NCBI GenBank assembly: GCA_947471745.1
Contig: CANJKZ010001116.1
Span: 1,728,501 to 1,792,500, forward strand
Direction: 5' to 3'
Length of the DNA: 64,000 nucleotides
Source of the DNA: Closterium sp. Naga37s-1
Lineage: Eukaryota; Streptophyta; Zygnematophyceae; Desmidiales; Closteriaceae
The position numbers and the translations under genes are program-made. Positions 57,801 through 64,000 of the stretch are shown piece after piece (within the stretch, counting starts at the first letter, position 1; each line of letters opens with the position of its first letter). The notes beneath the pieces are model-generated. The model saw nothing but the letters and a program-made list of their open reading frames with translations. It made no database searches and was not told the origin of the DNA.

Positions 57801-59693
57801 ACTGCCTTCGCCTCACTCCCCCCTCCCCTCCCCGCCGCACCTCCGCCCGTGCCTGTTCCTGAGCCTGTCACGTCCTCAGGGTCGGCAGCAATGATGGTAA
57901 TTTCAGAGAGCGTGGACTGGAAGTGGTTGAGAAGTTGCAGGAGGGCCTTGGGGCGGGCGACAAGCGAGGAGGGGTACGTGGACGGGTCGATGGACGCTGA
58001 TAGCACCTCCCTGTCGTTCACACATGCGATGGTGTATGTCTTGCGCATGCCTGGCGGGATGGGTAGTGGATGTAGAGATGGGAGCAGGTGAACGAGTGTA
58101 GAAAATAAAGGTCAGTCAGGTGAACACAGACAGCACCTCCCTGTCGTTCACACATGCCATGGTGTATGTCTTGCACATGCCTGACAGGATGGGGAAAGAG
58201 GAGGGGAAGGGCAGAAAGGGGAAGGAAGGAGTGGAATTGAAAAAGTGCGCTTGAGTTGTCTGGAAGTTAGATGGACGCTGACAGCACCTCCCTCCCTGTC
58301 ATTCACACATGCCATGGTGCATGTCTTGCGCATGCCTTATCAGAGGGTGGTGAAAGGAGGGAGGGGAAAGGGAGAAGTGGCAAGAAGGAGTTCATTTCAA
58401 GTCGCACGGGGACAGAGAGAAGATCCCCGTCACTTGACATATGCAATGTGCCATTTCAGCATTGAAGTTTGCTTTTCAAGGGCAAACCATTTTGGCCGCC
58501 CAGATCAGCATGCTGTTCTGGCAATCAAGCCGGAGGTTCTCCAGCCACCCTTCATACCCGTTTGGCAATCCAGTCTGACGATTTGGGGCTACCCTTACAT
58601 ACCACTGTAAATACCCAGCTTACCGTTTTGGCAGTCGATGATCCAGCGAATGTTGTCGGGTTCCTTGCCGTCCGCTGTGATGGTGAGGGTCTGCATAGCT
58701 GCTGGCGCCGTGCGGAACACCGCCAGCACTGACTGCTCCCCCCCCCCCCCGTGCATGCACATGCCCGCATATTCACAACACATGCAGTCATGTATTCGCA
58801 CACACATGCAATGCAATCATATGCACATGACATGCAATCATATGATCGCATGGACAATCAACCATATGCACAACACATGCACTCAATACTCATATGCATA
58901 CGAATGCCCCCCTCTCTCCCTCCCCCAACACACACCCACCAACACACACAGAAACTTTGATGTAAAGTAGGAGTTACACATACACAGCGACAGGCAATCA
59001 GGACAAAAGCTGCAACAACTAAGAAGTCATTCAGTTGCATCCAATGACAGGTTGGTGCAGAGAAACTTGACTTGCCTTATCCAACTTGACCTGCCTTGAC
59101 CAGCTTGACTCACCTTGACGAGCGCGGAGCAGGAGCAGGTGGGTTGGGAGAGGTTGAAGGTTTGAAAGTAGTCCGTGGCGAAGTTGACCACTAGATAGGC
59201 CGTCTTGGCCGTGTTGATGCCTCGCAGTGACAACTGTGAGAAATGGATTAGGGCAGGCCGGAAGTGCTGAATGGAGTGAGGCTGATCACCGTTGTAGGTG
59301 TATTTTGAATCAATCTCAAGTAAGCCGTCTTGATTTCACGCATAGACAATTGCGACGATGGACAAGGCTTAGGTTATGATACAAAAAAAATAGTCAGGCT
59401 GAGAATGGCGAACACTGACAGTAAAGCTTCTCACAATATTGGACGGATCAGGGCAGTTTGCGCTAAGATCAGCTTGCATCTGTACCTCGCTTCCACTTCC
59501 ATGCATGATTAGGTTCGGCACCTTCACACACAGGAGTGGCTTCCACATTCTCACTCAGTAACCACCGTCGTTCACGTCGTACCTCCACAGGAGCTGCAAG
59601 GAAGGTGATGTAATCGCTGTGAGCCACCTTGGCCAGGCACTGAACTGCTCGGCACAATCCACGGATCTGCTCGCCTGACAGCTGGCACTCCAT
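54883..59693 (-). CDS. RAD9: RAD9, subunit of the 9-1-1 checkpoint clamp
   Basis: Exons (minus): 59693-59583, 59233-59114, 58732-58624, 58050-57766, 57330-57188, 56896-56832, 56548-55992, an unresolved C-terminal exon or exons between about 55800 and 55287, and 55082-54883. MECQLSGEQIRGLCRAVQCL and SLRGINTAKTAYLVVNF begin the first PCNA-like fold. RKTYTIACVNDREVLSASID, LSEITIIAADPED, VEMRSYVEP and FVQFCESAAADVVMLFHRAG follow RAD9 order, then SDFDSRLVIATMLESQL closes the core. The tail (WSDLSGTAG, then a Gln/Gly-rich part ending DEYVDATPPERR) matches the disordered RAD9 tail. Expected role: with RAD1 and HUS1, loads at DNA damage and activates ATR signalling. The exon 7 to 8 junction does not close in phase under the simplest splice choice. 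Duplicate acceptor copies lie before exons 4 and 5. Confidence 0.85.
55975..56006 (-). repeat. duplicated donor segment at RAD9 exon 7 end
   Basis: GACCTCTCAG followed by a GTA donor occurs twice, 20 bp apart (GTACGG and GTATGG), giving alternative 5' splice sites. Confidence 0.75.
56985..57092. repeat. 34-bp minisatellite in RAD9 intron 5
   Basis: Three units built on GTGTGAAGCAGGAGGGAAGG followed by CAATTGCCCACGTGG. Confidence 0.9.
57410..57500 (-). pseudogene. upstream copy of RAD9 exon 5 start
   Basis: Diverged repeat of the GRLEASPEVAMHTQLWVDP exon start with a CGTGCAG acceptor (real start 57330). Confidence 0.8.
58120..58345 (-). pseudogene. two upstream copies of RAD9 exon 4 start
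   Basis: MxKTxTxACVNDRE with neighbouring sequence is repeated at about 58130-58182 and 58275-58340. The second has a small insertion that breaks the frame. The complete exon starts at 58050. Confidence 0.85.
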
Positions 59694-60739
59694 GATTGGC
59701 GTGGATACGTAACGAGGGTACGTATGAAGCGTCTTCTAAACGGTTTGAACTTCCCTTAGGAGACAAAGTATGATCTTCTCGTCCGCTAGTAGTTACTACG
59801 GCTCGATACCAGTGTCTGCGTTAAGAATGACCGCGCAGGAAGAGACACAAAAATCAGGCGGAATGAGCTGCTGTTATCGTCAGACGCTAGAAGTCTACGC
59901 GAGCGTTGGGTAAGTTATTGGCTGCCTCGTGAAGCTCTCCGCAGCAGCGACTGGCAAGTGAAACACGGATAACTCCTGTAATTCTACTACGCGCTGAAGT
60001 GTCACCCTCCGCGAACCATCATGAAAATCTATAGACGTTGCTACTTTCCCTCGCTCTCCCTCGATAGTAACGAGTCAGCTCATCCATCCTAAACTCCTAA
60101 TCTCTGCTTGAAATCTCGCTGGACGGCATCCGGAGTACCTGCGACTGCGTCAGCATGACGATACCCGCTGATGCTGGTCCGGATACTGTACCAACCAAGC
60201 CAGTTGACCAAGGCCAAAGCCTAGGGCCCAGGTTAGGCTGTTTCACATCGAAATTTCTGCTATGTTCAGCAACGTTTTCTACTTCAGAAACAAATGTAGT
60301 CTGAACTACACGATCATACATAGAAATGTACCGTAACTAATACCGTGTGCTTGGGGGGTTGTCTTCCAAAATGCACAATCTGCATTAGACAGTAGAGAAA
60401 TACCAAGAGTAAGGTAGGTCTGCATAAGGCCACCGATTAAACGGCATCCTCTTTCCCTCTCCGTGGGTCTCTGCTGCTACAACCATGCCCAAACATTTTC
60501 CCTACCATCCCAGATGAATGGTAAGTATGGAATGCATGGTGGCCATTCCACAAAACCTTCTGTCCTATCCCGAGCTGACCTAGTGGAAGTTTGCATGATG
60601 TGAATGTCGAGAATTGTGGTGTGTATCCGCCTATAACATTCTCCTGTGCACCGGCTAGCTGTAACCATAAAACAAAATTTCTTATTGATGTCGTATACGG
60701 GATCAACTTAGACAGTTGAAGAACTTCAAGATCTAAGCT
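59694..60739. promoter_or_regulatory. RAD9 upstream region and MDH 3' end
   Basis: About 1 kb with no supported gene. Short open frames at 60097-60321 and 60437-60706 show no family pattern. It should contain the RAD9 promoter next to 59693 and the MDH 3' UTR next to 60740. Confidence 0.5.
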
Positions 60740-62641
60740 TTACGCCTTGAGGCACTCGTACGCAAGCTCCTTCTCCTCGACAAGCTCTGCTGCTGTGGCG
60801 TCCATCTTCGTCCTTGAGTTGGCATCGATTGACAGCCCTGCCAGGATAACCATGACGGATAACATAAGTCTCAAGGGTTTTCAAGAAACAACAAGGAAGT
60901 GAATGAGACGACTGAGGACGGAGAGCATAAAGAGGCTTGAGACGAGACGCGCGGAGACTTAGTACATGAGAAGTCGTTACCTTGCACAATGGTCCACTCG
61001 CCATCCTTGCAGGTGACAGGGAACGAGTAAATGATGTCCTTGGGAACGCCGTACGAGCCGTCAGAAATCACTCCCATGGACACCCATGAGCCCTGCAGAA
61101 CGGAACAATCAAAGCATGAATCAGAACGAAGCGATAAGAACCTCCAAACGGCAATCACGGCAATCACGGAACAGCAAACAATGTCGTATTGTGCAAGCGG
61201 CCATTACCTCGGGTGTGCCCTTGACCCAGTTCCGGATGTGGTCGCACGCAGAGGAGGCAGCGGAGAGAGCACTGGAGAACTTGCGAGCCGCAATGATGGC
61301 AGCACCGCGTTGCTGGACGGTCTTGATGAAATCGCCATCGAGCCTGCACACCATTCAGCAAGCGTAACGAAATCAATGTTGAGTCTATTTCTAAAACATA
61401 ATGTTACGTAGATATCATTATGGTATTTGTTAGTGTGAAGAGGCGTTCAGGCCAGTCAATGTGACCGTTGACGTACCAGGCGTCGTCCTTGACAAGCTCG
61501 CGCACGGCCTTCTCGCCCTCGGGAGTGACGACGACGGCGTGGTTCACATCGGGGTACTGGGTAGACGAGTGGTTACCCCAGATGATGGTGTTCTTCACGT
61601 TAGCCACCGGCACGCCCAGGCGCTCCGAGATCTGGCCGAGCGCGCGGTTGTGGTCCAGGCGGGTGAGGCAGGTGATGTTCTTGGCGGGGAACTTGGGCGC
61701 GAACTCCTTGAGGATGAGCGCGTTGGTGTTGGCGGGGTTGGCAACGACCACCACCTGTCGGGATCACGTGGGAAGAGATACGTGAAGTGGATGTGTGAGA
61801 ATACGATGGGTCGACACTGAGAACTTCTTAAGAGCCAGCTGGATGCGAGACATAACGTAAATCTGGTGACTGCTGTACAGTGCAATCCAGCGGTTACGGT
61901 AGCACCTATCGAAGATGAAGATGTCGAGTTGCTGGAGGCGAGCTTTTGGCATTGAAACGAGAATATTCCGACGCTGTCATTGGATTAAGTTGTTGCTTTA
62001 CTACCAGCTGCTAAGCACGCACCTTGCAGTCCTTGTCAGCGAACTTTTCCAGAGCGGAGGCCTGATCGCGGTAGATGGAGACGTTCTTGGACATCACGTC
62101 CTTGCGCTCCATGCCGGCCTTGCGGGGGAAACCTCCCACCATGATGGCCACCTGGACACCCTTGCATGCCTCCTCAACGTTCGACGTCGCGACAACCCCT
62201 GAAAACAAGAAACGCGGGGCAAAAGCGGGGTTTCACGAGTGTGATCGACACGTTTGAGATGTGATATGGTCCCACATTTTCTTCAAGTATGACAGCACGT
62301 GCTAAGAAAGCGGCGTTTCAAACGCAGATGGGCCTACCGTGAATGAGGGGGAAAGCGGCGTCGATGAGCTCCATGCGGACGCCATTTAGGGCGGTCTCGG
62401 CAATAGGGATATCAAGAAGGTGAAGGATGACAGGCTGATCAGGGCCCAGGAGAATGCCGCGAGCGATCATAGGCACCAAAGCATATCCGATTTGGCCTGC
62501 ACATGATAACAAAGCGCATAGTGGTTCCAAGATCAGAGATCGGGACTCATGCTGGTATCGGAAAAAACGTTTCCTATATTCAACAAGGTTCTACTGACCG
62601 GCAGCACCGGTGACAAGCACGCGGACGGGATCGGGGGCCAT
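60740..62641 (-). CDS. MDH: cytosolic NAD-dependent malate dehydrogenase
   Basis: Seven exons: 62641-62599, 62496-62338, 62198-62023, 61754-61477, 61343-61208, 61092-60981, 60837-60740, all in phase, 333 aa, close to the usual 332. [16 protein letters not shown] (about 6-21) is the NAD-binding loop. [19 protein letters not shown] includes the substrate arginine. [13 protein letters not shown] (Asp160) and [12 protein letters not shown] (His188) are the catalytic pair. The C-terminus [20 protein letters not shown] is typical of cytosolic MDH. There is no transit peptide and no redox cysteine extension, so it is neither the plastid NADP form nor the mitochondrial form. Expected role: reversible malate/oxaloacetate conversion in the cytosol. 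Unlike its neighbours, its introns are short and free of exon copies or satellites. Confidence 0.95.
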
Positions 62642-63366
62642 GGCTTCAAGTTTAGGAAGCTGAAGAGCTGGTCGGAGAGTAGGACAGACAACGCTTCTTG
62701 AGTCGCAACAAGAAGCAAAAACTAAAATCACAAGATGACGGACTGAGATTCAGCAAGCTGAGTTTTGTTGAATTTGACTGCAGTCGAGAGGTGGTGCTTT
62801 TGTGCCTGTCCTGTGCTGAGATGTGGGATGGAATGGAGGGGGGGAGGGTGAGGGATCAGCTGGATTGGACATTGGAGTGGAAGACATTTTGATTGGCATC
62901 ACGCGTGGCTGACTGTGACAGCGGGAATCGAGATGGCATCGTACAGAGGGGACAGCCCAGGGCACAGGGGACATGGCTATCTGCCACTGGTCACATGGCC
63001 TTTCTGATGCCTCGCTGGATTCCACCGACTGACGCGGCTTTCCCCCTCCCCTAGAGTCTCGGAAAGATCCCCTCCGTTTGCGGCGCCACGCCACGTTCAT
63101 TGTCACACTTGTGAGTTGAGACCCAGCTCCGTCAGCTAGAGCACGCGGGAGATTTCGGTTTGGGCCAGCTTACATGGTTTGAGGGATTCCGAGGCATAGT
63201 TATGTGGCTCGGAAGAAGTGGCGGCAGGCGTGGCAAAGGTGACGAGGTCCCAACTTCTCCTGCTCATCAAAGCATCCTGAACAAGAATAGTAGCAGCCAT
63301 TTCGTTAAAACAATTCATAACTCAATGAGAGGCTAGATTACATGCATTATTTCTAAAGCATGTCAC
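62642..63366. promoter_or_regulatory. MDH upstream region
   Basis: 725 bp between the MDH start and the stop of the next minus-strand gene. It should hold the MDH promoter and 5' UTR. A 60-codon open frame at 63136-63318 has no recognisable pattern. Confidence 0.45.
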
Positions 63367-64000
63367 CTACAGTTCACCTTGCTCCTGCCTACTAAGATTT
63401 CCTCCCGTGTTCCCATCTCTCACGGCCTGCCTCACCCTTCCCCATCCTGTTTTCTCGTGTTCATCCTCGGCCCCAGATGACCGACGAGCACCAAACGATG
63501 GCTGCCTCCAGCTCATACTCATAAATGCAAAGCCTTTACCTCCAGGCCCACTTTGCCCATGGCCCTCACTGCCTCCGGATGGGCACTCTTTTATAACATC
63601 GCCTGAACCCCCTGCCCTGGCACCCCCTCCCTCATCAGACATCAATGCTTCTATCAGATCCTGCCATCGCTTGTGCACTTGCGCTGACGATTCATGCGCC
63701 TGCAGCGGCTTCCCACCACCGCCACCAGCACTGCTACTGCTGCCGGCGGCAGTTTTACCAGCCTCGCCACTCTCCGACTGCACACCCTGAGCATCTCCTT
63801 TGGAAGTTCTGTCCGACTCTGACTGCCCCACCTGCATCCCATCCTCCTCTTCCTCCTCGCCATCCTCATCCCCCTCATAGTCTGCTGCGAGAACAGCAGG
63901 GTCCTTGGCATTTGGTATTCCCAGGGTGAGGCACCGCTCCAGGGACTTGAGATGCTGCAGCTGGCGCTGCTGCTGCAGCACCGAGGGCTGATGACGCTGT
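63367..64000 (-). CDS. unidentified acidic low-complexity protein, C-terminal part
   Basis: The frame is open from the window edge to a stop at 63367-63369, so the start lies to the right. About 211 residues are visible: a Gln-rich helix (SVLQQQRQLQHLKSLERCL), an acidic stretch (YEGDEDGEEEEED), a Ser/Gly linker, then HKRWQDLIEALMSDEGGG and a basic Gly/Arg tail. No domain is recognised. The composition suggests a nuclear or scaffold protein, but that is only a guess. Confidence 0.5.
   Translation of the reverse strand, partial: QRHQPSVLQQQRQLQHLKSLERCLTLGIPNAKDPAVLAADYEGDEDGEEEEEDGMQVGQSESDRTSKGDAQGVQSESGEAGKTAAGSSSSAGGGGGKPLQAHESSAQVHKRWQDLIEALMSDEGGGARAGGSGDVIKECPSGGSEGHGQSGPGGKGFAFMSMSWRQPSFGARRSSGAEDEHEKTGWGRVRQAVRDGNTGGNLSRQEQGEL

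Overview
This window looks like nuclear DNA of a streptophyte, most likely a charophyte alga; a zygnematophyte is my guess, not a proof. The evidence is a plastid ClpD/ERD1-type chaperone, a plant-type IRE AGC kinase, a plant cytosolic malate dehydrogenase, a guanosine-deaminase-like protein, GT-AG introns throughout, and GC-rich exons in introns packed with tandem repeats.

Layout, left to right. Position 1-1425 (+) is the end of a degenerate terpene-synthase-like gene. 1844-5615 (-) is an 8-exon ICT1-type (GGQ) ribosome-rescue factor. 5616-7644 is a divergent promoter region holding a 533-bp Mutator-type MITE. 7645-21800 (+) is CLPD, whose last intron carries a 7.5-kb Copia LTR element at 13487-21027. 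A 489-bp Tc1/mariner-type MITE follows at 21961-22449. 22997-24789 (-) is a guanosine-deaminase-like gene with one zinc cysteine replaced by serine. 25745-32226 (+) is a CNNM/DUF21-CBS membrane protein. 32725-34698 (-) is an F-box/LRR gene. 35954-53935 (-) is a 15-exon, 2051-aa IRE-type AGC kinase; one of its introns is about 6 kb of a 17-bp satellite. 54883-59693 (-) is the checkpoint clamp gene RAD9, 60740-62641 (-) is cytosolic malate dehydrogenase, and 63367-64000 (-) is the end of an unidentified acidic protein. I worked out exon models by hand from splice sites and codon phase. Those for ICT1, the deaminase, CNNM, IRE and MDH close with consistent phase from ATG to stop; CLPD is one base short in one exon, and one RAD9 junction is unresolved.

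The most unusual signal is not a gene. Nearly every gene except MDH contains short local tandem duplications spanning exon-intron borders, so that decayed partial exon copies with their own splice sites sit in the introns. At many of the junctions between two copies lies a short palindrome of the form TTTTGAG-NNNN-CTCAAAA. Its arms are conserved; its centre varies (TCGA, ACGT, GCGC, AATT) yet usually stays self-complementary. More than a dozen examples occur in 64 kb. One pair of copies shows the site with and without the palindrome. In the F-box gene one such duplication falls inside an exon and appears to be rescued by a new 53-nt intron. I interpret this as a recurrent, possibly undescribed, palindrome-linked duplication process that multiplies splice sites.
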